Below are positions 52,909 to 62,502 of a DNA stretch of 64,000 bases, piece by piece. The stretch is from Citrifermentans bremense R1 (GTDB lineage: Bacteria > Desulfobacterota > Desulfuromonadia > Geobacterales > Geobacteraceae). The notes under the pieces were generated by a model. The model saw nothing but the letters and a program-made list of their open reading frames with translations. It ran no database searches and was not told the origin of the DNA. Positions within the stretch are counted from its first letter, which is position 1. Every line of letters begins with the position of its first letter. The DNA is taken from NCBI RefSeq assembly GCF_000426865.1, contig NZ_AUGE01000002.1:124001-188000 (forward strand), in the 5' to 3' direction. The position numbers and the translations under genes are program-made.

Positions 52909-54837
52909 ATGGGAAAACCGCTTCGCGTGCTGATAGTGGAAGACTCTGAGGACGACGCACTGCTGCTTGTCTTCGAGCTGCGTCGCGGCAACTATGCTCC
53001 GGTGACCAAGCGCGTGGAGAACTCCGACTCGTTGCGCAATGCGCTCAAGGAGGACACCTGGGACCTGGTCATCTCCGACTACGTCCTTCCCGGATTCTCG
53101 GGGCTAGACGCGCTGAAGCTGGTGCGGGCCTCGGGACTGGACCTTCCCTTCATCATCGTTTCCGGAAAGATCGGCGAGGAAGATGCCGTAAAGGCTATGA
53201 AGGAGGGGGCGAACGATTACCTGATCAAGGGCAACACCTCGCGCCTCATCCCTGCCATCGAGCGGGAGATGCAGGAGGCCGAGGTAAGGCGCAAGCGGCG
53301 CGAGGCCGAGTCGGCGCTGGTGAGAAGCGAGCGGCGCTACAAGCGGCTGGTGTCGGCGGTGACCGACTATATCTACACCGTGACTATCCAGAAAGGGGGC
53401 GTGGTGAAGACCTCGCATGGCCCCGGATGCCTCTCGGTGACCGGCTACAGCCACGAGGAGTACGTCGACAACCCGTTTTTGTGGTACCAGATGATCTACG
53501 AGGAGGACCGGGGCGCGGTGACGAGCCTCACCGAGGACCTGCGGGCCGGAATAGACATCCCCTCGCTGGAGCACCGGATACGGCACAAGGACGGCTCCCT
53601 GCGCTGGGTCATCAACACCATCGTCCCACGCTACAGCGAACAGGGCGAACTGATCGCCTACGACGGCCTCATCTCGGATATCTCGGAGCGAAAACGCGCC
53701 GAAGAGTCGCTGCAGCTTCAAAGCGCGGCGCTGGAGGCGGCGGCCAACGCCATAGTAATCACCGACAGCAGCGGGGTCATCATCTCGGTAAACCAGGCTT
53801 TCACCAGGATGACCGGGTACAGCCGCGAGGAGGCCCTCGGACGCGATCTAGGTTTCCTGAAATCGGAGCGGCACAACGCGGAGTTTTACCGAGGCCTCAG
53901 GGAAACCATCAGCGCCGGCGAGGTCTGGCACGGAGAGATGATCAACCGGCGCAAGGACGGCACCCTCTACCCCGAGGAGCAGACCATCACGCCGGTCCTG
54001 GACGAAGACGGGCGCATCAACCACTTCATCTGCATCAAGCAGGAGATCACCGAGCGCAAGCAGGCCGAGCAGGCGCTGATGCAAAACGCCAGCATGCTGA
54101 AGGAAATGGAGATCGCGAAGCAGATCCAGAGCTCTTTGCTTCCGGTAGCCCCCCCCTGCCTCCCGGGCATCGACTGCGCCGGGAGCTGCTTCCCCGCCAA
54201 CAACATCGGCGGCGACTACTACGACATCCTCCCGCACGGAGAAGAACTCGACCTCGCCATCGCCGACGTCTCCGGCCACAGCGTCGGCGCCGCGCTGATC
54301 ATGGTCGAGGCCCGCAGCGTACTGCGCGCGCAGCTCGCGACCTTGAAGGGGCCGGCCCAGATCGTATCGGCCCTGAACGAACTGCTGCACGAGGACCTGA
54401 GCCGGGCCGAACTCTTCATCACCATGTCGTACCTGAGTTACCACATACCCACCGGGACACTCCGCTACACCAACGCCGGTCACCCTCCTCCCCTGCTCTA
54501 CCGGCACCAAACCGACCAGTTCTTCGATCTGGACGCCGAAGGGCTCATCCTGGGGGTACACAGGCAGGTAGCCTTCCAGGAGCCATCGCTCCAGGTCCAG
54601 GACGGGGACCTGCTGCTGCTGTTCACCGACGGCATCACCGAGGCCGAAAGCCCTGAAGGCGAGTTCTTCGGCATGGTGAGGCTGCGGCAGGTAGTGGCGC
54701 GCGAGCACGGGAAACCGGCAGCGGGAGTGATCGCCGCAGTCATGGAATCAGTCAGGGCCTTCACCGGCTGCGACACCTTCAACGACGACATCTCGATGCT
54801 TCTTCTCAAGTTCGGCGCCGTAACCCCCCATTCTTAG
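52909..54837 (+). CDS. REC-PAS-PAS-PP2C (SpoIIE-type) signalling phosphatase
   Basis: The ATG at 52909 is chosen because the receiver fold starts there; the open frame to 52636 overlaps the HD gene. The 642-residue protein has a receiver (VLIVEDSEDDALLL; Asp in LVISDYVLPG), two PAS domains with PAC segments ending ISERKRAEE and ITERKQAEQ, and a PP2C phosphatase domain (IGGDYYDILPHGEELDLAIADVSGHSVGAAL; LLLLFTDGITEAES; DDISMLLLK). Such proteins dephosphorylate anti-sigma-factor antagonists; no partner is adjacent. The receiver resembles that of the gene starting at 63710. Confidence 0.9.
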   Translation: MGKPLRVLIVEDSEDDALLLVFELRRGNYAPVTKRVENSDSLRNALKEDTWDLVISDYVLPGFSGLDALKLVRASGLDLPFIIVSGKIGEEDAVKAMKEGANDYLIKGNTSRLIPAIEREMQEAEVRRKRREAESALVRSERRYKRLVSAVTDYIYTVTIQKGGVVKTSHGPGCLSVTGYSHEEYVDNPFLWYQMIYEEDRGAVTSLTEDLRAGIDIPSLEHRIRHKDGSLRWVINTIVPRYSEQGELIAYDGLISDISERKRAEESLQLQSAALEAAANAIVITDSSGVIISVNQAFTRMTGYSREEALGRDLGFLKSERHNAEFYRGLRETISAGEVWHGEMINRRKDGTLYPEEQTITPVLDEDGRINHFICIKQEITERKQAEQALMQNASMLKEMEIAKQIQSSLLPVAPPCLPGIDCAGSCFPANNIGGDYYDILPHGEELDLAIADVSGHSVGAALIMVEARSVLRAQLATLKGPAQIVSALNELLHEDLSRAELFITMSYLSYHIPTGTLRYTNAGHPPPLLYRHQTDQFFDLDAEGLILGVHRQVAFQEPSLQVQDGDLLLLFTDGITEAESPEGEFFGMVRLRQVVAREHGKPAAGVIAAVMESVRAFTGCDTFNDDISMLLLKFGAVTPHS

Positions 54838-54848
54838 GATGACTTTAC

Positions 54849-54877
54849 TTGACGTCCCCCGGTGCGTTGTGTAAACA
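54849..54877 (+). promoter_or_regulatory. promoter of the AAA/DRTGG gene
   Basis: TTGACG (54849-54854) and TAAACA (54872-54877) are separated by 17 bases. The roughly 110-base leader that follows contains a GCCGCC/GGCGGC hairpin (54900-54915) and a second imperfect hairpin around 54925-54955. Confidence 0.6.
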
Positions 54878-54994
54878 TACGCCACCTGCACAGGACATGG
54901 CCGCCCAGGGGCGGCATTTCCCGTTCCTCCCACTGCGCTCGCGCGCAGGAGGGAATATTGAGTTGTGGATCGGCATTCAAACGAGGGGTATGGC

Positions 54995-56086
54995 ATGGCG
55001 AAAAAGATCTTCGTTGCGGCGACCGGGCAAAACTGTGGCAAGACGACCATCAGCATCTCGCTCATGCACCAGGCCAGGAAAAAGTACCGTCGGGTCGGCT
55101 TTGTAAAGCCTTTCGGGCCCAAAGTGCTCCTTTATGACGATTTCATGGTGGACATGGACGCTCTCCTCATGGCGAAAGCATTCGGCATGGAAGACGACAT
55201 CGCCCTCATGTCTCCAGTGGCGCTGCACCGGGATTTCACCAAGGATTACCTAAGCGGCAAACTCGACGACCTGTCGCTGGCCGACTGCGTGGTGGAGGCG
55301 GTGCGGGAGTTGGAGGAGAAATACGACTTCCTCATCATCGAGGGGGCGGGGCACGGCGGGGTCGGCTCGGTGATCGGGCTGAGCAATGCTAAAGTGGCCA
55401 AGCTGATCAACGCTCCGGTCATGATCGTCACCGAAAGCGGCATAGGCAAGGTCATCGATGCGGTGCATTTGAACCTGGCGCTGTATCAGCGCGAAGGGGC
55501 CGATGTGCGCGGGATCATCGTCAACAAGATGCTTCCCGGGAAGAAGGAACTCACCAACAAATACCTGAAACAGGCCTTTGAACCTCTCAACGTCAAGGTG
55601 ACAGACGGTTTCAACTACTCCCCCATCCTGGCCAACCCGACGCTGAGCCACATCTCGAAGCTGTTCGACCTGCCGCTGCACGGCGACATCAAAGAAAAAA
55701 GCCGCATCATCCACAACATCCAGTTGGGAGCGGCTTCTTCGCAGCGCGTGATCGACGGCCTGCTTGACTCGACCCTGATGATAGTCACAAGTTCCAGAGA
55801 CGAGCTGATCGTTACCCTATCCTCCCTGTACCACATCCCCTCTTACAGAGAGAAGATCGCCGGCCTCGTAGTATCTGGGCACTGCGCCGTTTCCGACATC
55901 AGCCAGCAGATCCTCAACGACTCCGGCATCCCCTACATCAGGGTGGAAGAAACCACCGCCGAGGTGTTCACCGCGCTTTCCGACGACGTTGCCAAGATCA
56001 CCTTCGAAGACCAGGAGAAACTGAACTGGATTATGGCCAACGCCGAAAAGGGCATGGATTTCGAAGCCATAGACGCGCTGCTGTGA
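54995..56086 (+). CDS. P-loop ATPase with DRTGG domain (phosphotransacetylase N-terminal-like)
   Basis: The approximately 363-residue protein starts MAKKIFVAATGQNCGKTTISISL, a BioD/CobB-like P-loop, and contains FLIIEGAGHGGVGSVIGLSNAKVA. The C-terminal half (GAASSQRVIDGLLDSTLMIVTSSRDELIVTL) matches the DRTGG domain found at the N-terminus of large phosphotransacetylases. Here it stands alone without a Pta catalytic domain. Function is unknown, possibly regulatory. ATG 54995 is preferred over 54965 because GAGGGG lies upstream and the fold begins there. Confidence 0.85.
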   Translation: MAKKIFVAATGQNCGKTTISISLMHQARKKYRRVGFVKPFGPKVLLYDDFMVDMDALLMAKAFGMEDDIALMSPVALHRDFTKDYLSGKLDDLSLADCVVEAVRELEEKYDFLIIEGAGHGGVGSVIGLSNAKVAKLINAPVMIVTESGIGKVIDAVHLNLALYQREGADVRGIIVNKMLPGKKELTNKYLKQAFEPLNVKVTDGFNYSPILANPTLSHISKLFDLPLHGDIKEKSRIIHNIQLGAASSQRVIDGLLDSTLMIVTSSRDELIVTLSSLYHIPSYREKIAGLVVSGHCAVSDISQQILNDSGIPYIRVEETTAEVFTALSDDVAKITFEDQEKLNWIMANAEKGMDFEAIDALL

Positions 56087-56156
56087 GAAAGGCGGTTCAA
56101 CGTTCTACGTTCTACGTTCAAAACCAGCCCCCAGCCCCCAACCCCTAGCCCCTGAT

Positions 56157-56549
56157 TCAAAGCGTCGTTCCCGGCGGCTTGCCCGGGCCTTCCTTTTCTT
56201 TCTGGCAGGAGACGCAGCAGGCGGCGAAAGGCATCAACCGCAGCCGCTGGATGTCGATTATTTCCCCGCAGTTCTCGCACTTGCCGTAGGTCCCCTGCTC
56301 CACCCTTCTTTGCGCCTCTTCCAGCGCGGTCAGCTGGTTGCGCCGTATGTCCGCTATGGCCAGCCCTGCATCGGAAAGCATGTCGAGGATGCTCTTCTCC
56401 CCCAGGTCCTGCGGGATGTCGTACTGCGTGGCGAGATCGCTGCCGGTCTGGGAAAAGATCTCCTCCCTCAGCTCCGCCCACAGCCTGCGCTTTTGTTCGG
56501 CCAAAAGGTTCCTGAATTCCAGTTCGTCCCCTTGCAGTTTGTCCGGCAT
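56157..56549 (-). CDS. TraR/DksA family zinc-finger protein
   Basis: The 130-residue protein has an N-terminal coiled coil (LEFRNLLAEQKRRLWAELREEIF) and a C4 zinc finger, CENCGEIIDIQRLRLMPFAACCVSC. These proteins enter the RNA polymerase secondary channel and modulate transcription, often with ppGpp. The DxxDxA-type tip of DksA is not obvious here, though ILDMLSDAGLAIADIRRNQL occupies the region. The next small zinc-finger gene lies 19 bases upstream on the same strand. Confidence 0.88.
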   Translation of the reverse strand: MPDKLQGDELEFRNLLAEQKRRLWAELREEIFSQTGSDLATQYDIPQDLGEKSILDMLSDAGLAIADIRRNQLTALEEAQRRVEQGTYGKCENCGEIIDIQRLRLMPFAACCVSCQKEKEGPGKPPGTTL

Positions 56550-56568
56550 CTCTTACCTCCTCGATCGG

Positions 56569-56724
56569 TCAAGGCGCATCTTCGGTGTCGCAGACAGGGC
56601 AGCGCAATTCTCCGCTTTCCTTGTCCTGTTCCAGCGGCGATCCGCACAGGGCACAGACTTCTTTTTTGTCTTTGATCACAGGCTGATCCTTGAGGATTTG
56701 TTCTTCCAGGCTCACTCTTCTCAT
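56569..56724 (-). CDS. small zinc-ribbon protein
   Basis: The ATG at 56724 has AAGGAGG 6 bases upstream. The 51-residue product has CALCGSPL and CPVCDTED, a four-Cys zinc ribbon, following a charged N-terminal helix. It precedes the DksA-type gene by 19 bases and is likely cotranscribed. Function unknown; perhaps a nucleic-acid or protein-binding accessory. Confidence 0.75.
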   Translation of the reverse strand: MRRVSLEEQILKDQPVIKDKKEVCALCGSPLEQDKESGELRCPVCDTEDAP

Positions 56725-57041
56725 GGCTCCTCCTTTTGCAGCGCCGGCGTCAAAACAGCCCATAGTATACCCTAAAAACGGATGCAAGCCCCGCGGCGGG
56801 AAAAACTGTCTTCGTCGCCGCATAAGCCGCTGAGAAAGCTGCAGACGCATCGATGAACCAGCACCTCTAACGGCATAGACAGTTGGAGGGTGGGCACAAG
56901 AGGGCTCTCATAGAGCGGTCATCAGTGCCGAACAAGGGAGATAGAACAGGTTCGCGACTAAGGCAGCGGCTGCTTCAGCGTTGTGGGGAGAGTTGCTAAT
57001 ATTCGGAGGTAGATCCGGCGTGTTTGCACCTATGGAAAGGA
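56725..57041. other. intergenic region, no gene seen
   Basis: About 320 bases between the zinc-ribbon gene and the end of the KamA-family gene. The left end should hold the zinc-ribbon promoter. I find no tRNA, convincing promoter boxes or repeat. Confidence 0.4.
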
Positions 57042-57073
57042 AAACGGACGCGGCAGTAACAGTCAGTCCGTTT
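57042..57073 (-). terminator. hairpin at the end of the rimI-pyrK-pyrD-kamA unit
   Basis: AAACGGAC / GTCCGTTT is a perfect 8-bp stem with a 16-base loop that contains the KamA-family stop codon. On the minus strand it is followed by TTCCTTT, so it is a plausible but weak terminator. Confidence 0.5.
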
Positions 57074-58097
57074 CTGGGTACTCGATCTCTTCTCCCAGGT
57101 AGTTGGTGAAGAGCAGAGTCCGACCGCCGCTGCCGGGGCGACCGGAAAGGACATCGACCTTTCCTTTGCCGCCGGGGAGGTCGATGACGTAATGCGGAAC
57201 GGCAAGCCCGGAGGTATGGCCGCGCAACGCCTGCATCACGGAGATCCCATGCGCCACGCGGGTCCTGAAGTGGGCGGTCCCCTGGACCAGGTCCATTTGA
57301 TGGATGTAGTAAGGACGCACCCGGATGGCGAGCAGACGCCGCATCAGGCTCAGCATCGTCTGGGGGTCATCGTTCACCCCCTTGAGCAGCACGGTCTGGT
57401 TCCCCAGCTGCACGCCGGCGTCGGCGAGCCTGGCGCACGCCTTGGCCGATTGAGGCGTTATCTCGCGGGGGTGGTTGAAGTGGGTGTTGAGGTAGACGGG
57501 GTGGTGGCGCTTCAAAAGGCGCGCGAGCGCTGAGGTGACCCTTTCCGGAAGCGTCACCGGGACCCGCGTCCCGATCCTCACCATCTCGACGTGCGGTATG
57601 CGGGAAAGCGCTGAGAGTATCGCGGCGAGACGGTCATCCGGCAAGAGCAGCGGATCGCCGCCGGAGAGGACGACGTCACGGATCCTCGGGTCGCCGGCAA
57701 TGTAAGCGATGGCGTCGTCAACCTTGGCCGGCACCATGCTGGCGCACCCCACCCCTCTTTTCCTCATGCAGAAGCGGCAGTAGACGGCGCAGGCGGAGGA
57801 GACGATCCAGACCACCCGGTCCGGGTAGCGGTGGATCAACCCGGGGACCGGGGAAAGCCGCTCCTCGTCCAGGGGATCGGGGGACTGGGAAGGATCGCAG
57901 AGTTCCGCAGGATCGGGGACGCACTGGCGCCAGATGGGATCGCCCGGCTCCTCGATCAGCCCGAGGTAGTAAGGCGTGATCCGCATGGGGTAGCGCGCGA
58001 CCACCGGTGAAAACGCGCCCCCCTGCAGACGAAAAAGCCCGGAAAGCTCCTCCGGGCTGGTGATGCAGTTTTTCAGGCTTTTCTCCCACGCTTCCAT
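57063..58097 (-). CDS. KamA family radical SAM protein (EpmB/lysine 2,3-aminomutase-like)
   Basis: The 344-residue protein has the radical SAM cluster motif CAVYCRFC (CxxxCxxC), followed by MRKRGVG, LSGGDPLLL, and the PLP-type region HFNHPREITPQS with LGNQTVLLKGVNDD. The length matches EpmB, which beta-lysylates with EpmA on elongation factor P, rather than the longer lysine 2,3-aminomutases. No efp or epmA is in view. Its start shares one base with the pyrD stop (TGATG), so it is expressed with pyrimidine genes. Confidence 0.88.
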   Translation of the reverse strand: MEAWEKSLKNCITSPEELSGLFRLQGGAFSPVVARYPMRITPYYLGLIEEPGDPIWRQCVPDPAELCDPSQSPDPLDEERLSPVPGLIHRYPDRVVWIVSSACAVYCRFCMRKRGVGCASMVPAKVDDAIAYIAGDPRIRDVVLSGGDPLLLPDDRLAAILSALSRIPHVEMVRIGTRVPVTLPERVTSALARLLKRHHPVYLNTHFNHPREITPQSAKACARLADAGVQLGNQTVLLKGVNDDPQTMLSLMRRLLAIRVRPYYIHQMDLVQGTAHFRTRVAHGISVMQALRGHTSGLAVPHYVIDLPGGKGKVDVLSGRPGSGGRTLLFTNYLGEEIEYPETD

Positions 58098-59014
58098 CAG
58101 AGCTCTAGGGCACCGATCAGCGAGGAGACCGAACCTATCTTGTGGTCAACCAGGTACTGCTCCATCTCCCGGGCGATACGCTGCGCGGCGGAGGGGTCGA
58201 GGAAGCTTGCGGTACCGACCTGCACCGCGGTCGCCCCGGCCAGCATGAACTCCAGGGCGTCGCGGCCGTTCATGATGCCGCCGATGCCGATCAGCGGCAG
58301 CTTAACCGCCTTGGCCACCTGCCAGACCATCCGGAGCGCGACCGGCTTGATGGCGGGGCCGGAGAGCCCGCCGGTCACGTTGGCCAGCACCGGGCGGCGG
58401 CGCTCCAGGTCGATCGCCATCCCGGTGAGGGTGTTGATCAGCGAGAGGGCGTCCGCTCCGGCGTCGGCACACGCCTTGGCCATGAGCACCACGTCGGTGA
58501 CGTTGGGGGAGAGCTTCACGATCATCGGCTTGGAGGTGTTCTTCTTCACCAGGCGCACCACCTCCTGCGCGGCGCCGGGATCTGTGCCGAAGACGATCCC
58601 CCCCTGCTTCACGTTGGGGCAGGAGATGTTCACCTCGATGCCGGCGACGCCGGAAAGCCCGTCCAGCCTGGCCGCGACCTCGCCGTACTCCTCCAGCGTG
58701 TTGCCGTAGAGGTTCACGATCACCGGGGTGTTCACGTTTTTCAGATACGGGAGTTTGTGCTCGATGAAGGCGTCGATGCCGACGTTTTGCAGGCCGATGG
58801 CGTTCAGCATCCCGCCCGGGGTTTCCACGATGCGGGGGGTGGGGTTGCCGGCCTTGGGCTTCAGCGACAGCCCCTTGCTGATCATCGCCCCTATGCTCTC
58901 AAGGTCGAGATAGTCGGCGAACTCGGCGCCGTATCCGAAGGTGCCGGATGCGGTCATCACGGGGTTGCGCATCTTGATCCCGGCGACAGCCACGGACATG
59001 TCAGGTCTATGCAT
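58097..59014 (-). CDS. pyrD: dihydroorotate dehydrogenase catalytic subunit (class 1B)
   Basis: The ATG at 59014 has GGAG 6 bases upstream, overlapping the pyrK end. The 305-residue TIM-barrel flavoprotein has [22 protein letters not shown], and the catalytic Cys in [12 protein letters not shown], the mark of 1B enzymes. [27 protein letters not shown] forms the FMN phosphate site. It oxidises dihydroorotate to orotate and passes electrons to PyrK and NAD+. Confidence 0.95.
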   Translation of the reverse strand: MHRPDMSVAVAGIKMRNPVMTASGTFGYGAEFADYLDLESIGAMISKGLSLKPKAGNPTPRIVETPGGMLNAIGLQNVGIDAFIEHKLPYLKNVNTPVIVNLYGNTLEEYGEVAARLDGLSGVAGIEVNISCPNVKQGGIVFGTDPGAAQEVVRLVKKNTSKPMIVKLSPNVTDVVLMAKACADAGADALSLINTLTGMAIDLERRRPVLANVTGGLSGPAIKPVALRMVWQVAKAVKLPLIGIGGIMNGRDALEFMLAGATAVQVGTASFLDPSAAQRIAREMEQYLVDHKIGSVSSLIGALEL

Positions 59015-59016
59015 GT

Positions 59017-59826
59017 TTAACTCCATTGCAGTTCGAAGCTGTCGAAGACGGGGCCGTCCTTGCAGACACAGCGGTAGTCGGGGGTAGCCTCGGTGTGGTT
59101 GGCCCCCTTCATGACGCAGCCAAGGCAGGCGCCTACGCCGCAAGCCATGTACGCCTCCATCGAGACCTGGCAGGGGACCTCGTGCGAAGCCGCCATCTTG
59201 GCGACGGCGCCGAGCATCGGGGTCGGTCCGCAGGCGAAGATGCGCATCCCTTCATTCAGGTGCCTCTCCAGCACCTGGGTCACGAACCCGCTCTCGCCCA
59301 GGGTGCCGTCATCGGTCGCCACGTAGGTCTCGACCCCGAGCCTCTCGAACTCGGTAATGCAGAGGATGTCGTCGCGGTTCCTGCCGCCGGCGAAAAGGCG
59401 CACCTTCTCGCCCCGCGCCACCAGCGCCTTGGCGAGGTAGTAAAGGGGGGCAAGGCCTACGCCGCCGCCTACCAGCACCTTCTCCTCGCCTGCCGGACCC
59501 AGGTCGAACCCTCGGCCCAAAGGCGCCAAAAGGTCCACCACGTCGCCGTGGTGCAGCGCGCAGAGGAGCTTGGTCCCCTTCCCCACCACCTTGTACAGGA
59601 TCTCGCAGTACGCCTGGGTGCCGCACCCGGCGTACTCGGCGGTGAAGGTCCCGACGTCGAAAAGCCCGAAGGGGCGCCTGAGCAGCGGGTCTATGGCGTC
59701 GGTCACCTTGAGCATGAGAAACTGCCCCGGCGCCGAAGCGAGCAATTCCTGCGGAGCGGTCATCCTCATCCGGAAGTAGTTCGGCGACAGCTCCACGTTC
59801 GACACTACCATCGATTTAAACTGCAT
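59017..59826 (-). CDS. pyrK: dihydroorotate dehydrogenase electron-transfer subunit
   Basis: The 269-residue protein has a ferredoxin-reductase fold: FAD-binding [12 protein letters not shown]-binding [17 protein letters not shown], and the C-terminal [2Fe-2S] motif [13 protein letters not shown] with a later Cys (YRCVCKDG). It couples PyrD to NAD+. It overlaps rimI by 11 bases and ends 2 bases before the pyrD ATG. Confidence 0.95.
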   Translation of the reverse strand: MQFKSMVVSNVELSPNYFRMRMTAPQELLASAPGQFLMLKVTDAIDPLLRRPFGLFDVGTFTAEYAGCGTQAYCEILYKVVGKGTKLLCALHHGDVVDLLAPLGRGFDLGPAGEEKVLVGGGVGLAPLYYLAKALVARGEKVRLFAGGRNRDDILCITEFERLGVETYVATDDGTLGESGFVTQVLERHLNEGMRIFACGPTPMLGAVAKMAASHEVPCQVSMEAYMACGVGACLGCVMKGANHTEATPDYRCVCKDGPVFDSFELQWS

Positions 59827-60301
59827 GATTCTCCTCTGACTGCCGGCAGACCGGCATCTCCATCAAGATGGCGTCTTCGCCATTGTCGTAATAGTTCTTG
59901 CGGCGCCCCGATTCCCTGAACCCGAAGGATCGGTAGAGCGCGATGGCTTCCGCGTTTCCGGCGCGCACCTCCAGAAACAATACAGATGCCCCGTGCTCGC
60001 GGCTGAAATCGAGCGCCCATTGCACCAGGAGTCTCCCGATCCCCTTCCCCCTATGAGAGTTCCCGACGGCGACGTCGAGTATCTCGGCCTCGTCCAGGAC
60101 AAGCTTGAGACAGAGGTAGCCAGTGAGGGTTCCGTCATCGGCGAAGGCCACCATTGGATGGCCGAAAGGTGAGTCGATTTCGTACTGGAAGTGCTCTTCA
60201 GTCCACGGTCTCGAAAACGATGCCGACTCTATTTCGAGCACCGCTTTGAGCTCATCGCAACGCATTGGACTGAGCGTTATTTTCTCCCTGAGATCAGGCA
60301 C
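59816..60301 (-). CDS. rimI: ribosomal protein bS18 alanine N-acetyltransferase
   Basis: The 161-residue GNAT enzyme has the acetyl-CoA motif [23 protein letters not shown] and the RimI-typical [28 protein letters not shown]. It acetylates the N-terminal alanine of ribosomal protein S18. It is the first gene of the unit rimI-pyrK-pyrD-kamA-like and is divergent from purM with a 107-base gap. Confidence 0.92.
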   Translation of the reverse strand: MPDLREKITLSPMRCDELKAVLEIESASFSRPWTEEHFQYEIDSPFGHPMVAFADDGTLTGYLCLKLVLDEAEILDVAVGNSHRGKGIGRLLVQWALDFSREHGASVLFLEVRAGNAEAIALYRSFGFRESGRRKNYYDNGEDAILMEMPVCRQSEENHAV

Positions 60302-60351
60302 AGCAAGGCATCATAAGCAAACACCAAGGCGAAGTAAACAATTTTTTCGCT

Positions 60352-60380
60352 TTGACTTTTCCAGGTATATGGTTTAGATT
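60352..60380 (+). promoter_or_regulatory. purM promoter
   Basis: TTGACT (60352-60357) and TAGATT (60375-60380) are separated by 17 bases. The transcript would start near 60387, about 20 bases before the purM TTG, leaving room only for the Shine-Dalgarno CGGAGG. Confidence 0.7.
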
Positions 60381-60408
60381 TCGTCTTTACTTTATCGGAG
60401 GTTCTCCC

Positions 60409-61455
60409 TTGAAAGAGACTAAGATTACCTATAAAGACGCAGGTGTAGACATAGATGCCGGCAACACTTTCGTGCAGATGATCAAGCCGCTGGTCAAGGC
60501 GACTTCTCGTCCGGAAGTGCTGGCAGACATCGGCGGCTTCGGGGGGTTGTTCTCCCTCAACATGGGCAAGTACAAGCACCCGGTGCTTGTCTCCGGCACG
60601 GACGGGGTCGGGACCAAACTGAAGCTCGCCTTCCTCGCCGACCGCCATGACACCATCGGCATAGACCTCGTCGCCATGTGCGTGAACGACATCATCGTGC
60701 AGGGAGCCGAGCCGCTCTTCTTCCTCGATTACCTTGCCACCGCGAAGCTCGACCCGGCCAAGGGCGCCTCCATCATCAAAGGGGTGTCCGAGGGGTGCGT
60801 GCAGGCGGGGTGCGCCCTGATCGGCGGCGAAACCGCCGAGATGCCCGGCTTCTACACCGGCGACGAGTACGACATGGCCGGCTTTGCCGTGGGCGTAGTC
60901 GAGCGCGAAAAAATCATCGACGGCTCCTCCATCACCGTGGGCAACCGCCTGATCGGGCTCGCCTCCTCCGGGCTGCACAGCAACGGCTACTCCCTGGCCA
61001 GGAAGGTCATCCTGGAGCACATGGGGCTCGGCATCAACGACGAGCTCCCCGGCCTTGGAAAAACCGTCGCCGAGGAACTCCTCACCCCGACCCGCATCTA
61101 CGTGCGCAGCGTGATGAACCTTTTGCGCGACTTCAACGTCTCGGGCCTGGCACACATCACCGGCGGCGGTCTCCTGGAGAACATCCCCCGCGTGCTCCCC
61201 AACGGCTGCAAGGCCGTCATCAAGAAGGACAGCTGGGAGGTCCCCGAGATATTCCGCATCATGCAGAAGGCCGGCAACATCGAGGAAAACGAGATGTTCA
61301 GGACCTTCAACTGCGGCATCGGCATGGTGCTGGTCGTTCCCGAGAAAGAGGCCGAAGAAATCATGATCAGGCTCTCCGGGCTCAACGAGACCGCGTTCGT
61401 CATCGGCGAAGTGGCCAAGTGCGACGCCGGCAAGGAGTGCGTGGATCTCGTCTAG
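60409..61455 (+). CDS. purM: phosphoribosylformylglycinamidine cyclo-ligase (AIR synthetase)
   Basis: A TTG start at 60409 has CGGAGG 7 bases upstream; extending to 60352 would run into the promoter. The 348-residue protein has the normal length and motifs: [28 protein letters not shown] (ATP binding), [12 protein letters not shown] and [16 protein letters not shown]. It converts FGAM to AIR in purine synthesis. purN follows after 15 bases. Confidence 0.96.
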   Translation: MKETKITYKDAGVDIDAGNTFVQMIKPLVKATSRPEVLADIGGFGGLFSLNMGKYKHPVLVSGTDGVGTKLKLAFLADRHDTIGIDLVAMCVNDIIVQGAEPLFFLDYLATAKLDPAKGASIIKGVSEGCVQAGCALIGGETAEMPGFYTGDEYDMAGFAVGVVEREKIIDGSSITVGNRLIGLASSGLHSNGYSLARKVILEHMGLGINDELPGLGKTVAEELLTPTRIYVRSVMNLLRDFNVSGLAHITGGGLLENIPRVLPNGCKAVIKKDSWEVPEIFRIMQKAGNIEENEMFRTFNCGIGMVLVVPEKEAEEIMIRLSGLNETAFVIGEVAKCDAGKECVDLV

Positions 61456-61470
61456 GGTAAAGCGTCAGAT

Positions 61471-62085
61471 ATGGAAAGAACTCTCAACATAGGGGTACTG
61501 ATCTCCGGCAGCGGCAGCAACCTGCAGTCGATCATGGACGCCTGCGCCGCCGGCAAGATCAAGGCAAGGGTCGCCTGCGTGATCAGCAACAAGGCGGACG
61601 CCTTCGGCCTGGAGCGCGCGCGCAAGGCCGGCATCCCCGCGCTGCACCTGGATCACCGCGCCTACTCCGGCAGGGAGTCCTACGATGAGGCCCTGGTGGC
61701 GACGTTGCGCGAATTCGAGGTTGAGCTGGTGGCGCTGGCAGGCTTTATGCGCATCATCACGCCGGTGCTGCTCGAGGCCTTCCCGATGGCGGTGATGAAC
61801 ATCCATCCCGCCCTGCTTCCTGCCTTTCCCGGACTGCACGCCCAGCGCCAGGCGCTGGATTACGGCGCCAAGGTCGCCGGCTGCACCGTCCATTTCGTCG
61901 ACCCGGGCACCGACACGGGCCCGATCATACTGCAGGCCGCGGTGCCGGTCCTTCCAAGCGACACCGAGCAGACCCTCTCGGCACGGATTCAGAAGGAGGA
62001 GCACCGCCTCTATCCGGAGGCGATCCGGCTCTTCACCGAGGGGCTCCTCGAGGTCAGCGGTCGCGTAGTCAGCGTCGGCGCCTGA
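61471..62085 (+). CDS. purN: phosphoribosylglycinamide formyltransferase
   Basis: The 204-residue enzyme starts NIGVLISGSGSNLQSIMDAC. It carries the catalytic Asn and His in MNIHPALLPAFPGLH and the Asp in GCTVHFVDPGTDTGPII. It uses 10-formyl-THF to make FGAR. Second gene of purM-purN; a strong terminator follows. Confidence 0.96.
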   Translation: MERTLNIGVLISGSGSNLQSIMDACAAGKIKARVACVISNKADAFGLERARKAGIPALHLDHRAYSGRESYDEALVATLREFEVELVALAGFMRIITPVLLEAFPMAVMNIHPALLPAFPGLHAQRQALDYGAKVAGCTVHFVDPGTDTGPIILQAAVPVLPSDTEQTLSARIQKEEHRLYPEAIRLFTEGLLEVSGRVVSVGA

Positions 62086-62110
62086 TTCTCCGACAACTTC
62101 GCCTGAAACG

Positions 62111-62144
62111 AAATCCCCCTCGGTAGCCGAGGGGGATTTTTTTT
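62111..62144 (+). terminator. Rho-independent terminator of purMN
   Basis: A perfect 13-bp stem (AAATCCCCCTCGG / CCGAGGGGGATTT) with a 3-base loop runs into T8 (62137-62144). Confidence 0.95.
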
Positions 62145-62199
62145 ATGCCTTAAACCTGCTGATTGTTTTTCCCTAAGCCGGCACCGGGGCCGACGCCGA

Positions 62200-62502
62200 T
62201 TACCTGCTGGCGGAGCCGCCGCTGTAGCGCTCAGAGAGTCCCTGGTCCAGCGAGTAGAGCCAGGCGAGGAGCTCGGCCACCGCCTGGTACAACTCGGGGG
62301 GAATCTCGCTGTCCAGGTCGACCTGCATCAATAGGCTCACCAGCTCGGGCGCCTGGTGCACGTAGACGCCGTGCTCCTGCGCCAGCGAGACGATCGCCTC
62401 GGCGGTGACGCCGCTTCCCTTTGCCACCACCCTTGGGGCGCCGTCTTCGCCGCTGTAGGCCATGGCCACGGCGCGCTTCATTTCGCTGGGACGCTTAGCC
62501 AT
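62200..62502 (-). CDS. FlhB C-terminal-domain-like flagellar protein
   Basis: The 100-residue protein matches the cytoplasmic domain of FlhB/YscU export-gate proteins: RAVAMAYSGEDGAPRVVAKGSGVTAEAIVSLAQEHGVYVHQAPELVSLL. The autocleaved NPTH motif region is absent and there are no membrane helices, as in FhlB-type standalone proteins. It may modulate flagellar export substrate switching. It overlaps the FliK-like gene upstream by 8 bases. Confidence 0.87.
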   Translation of the reverse strand: MAKRPSEMKRAVAMAYSGEDGAPRVVAKGSGVTAEAIVSLAQEHGVYVHQAPELVSLLMQVDLDSEIPPELYQAVAELLAWLYSLDQGLSERYSGGSASR

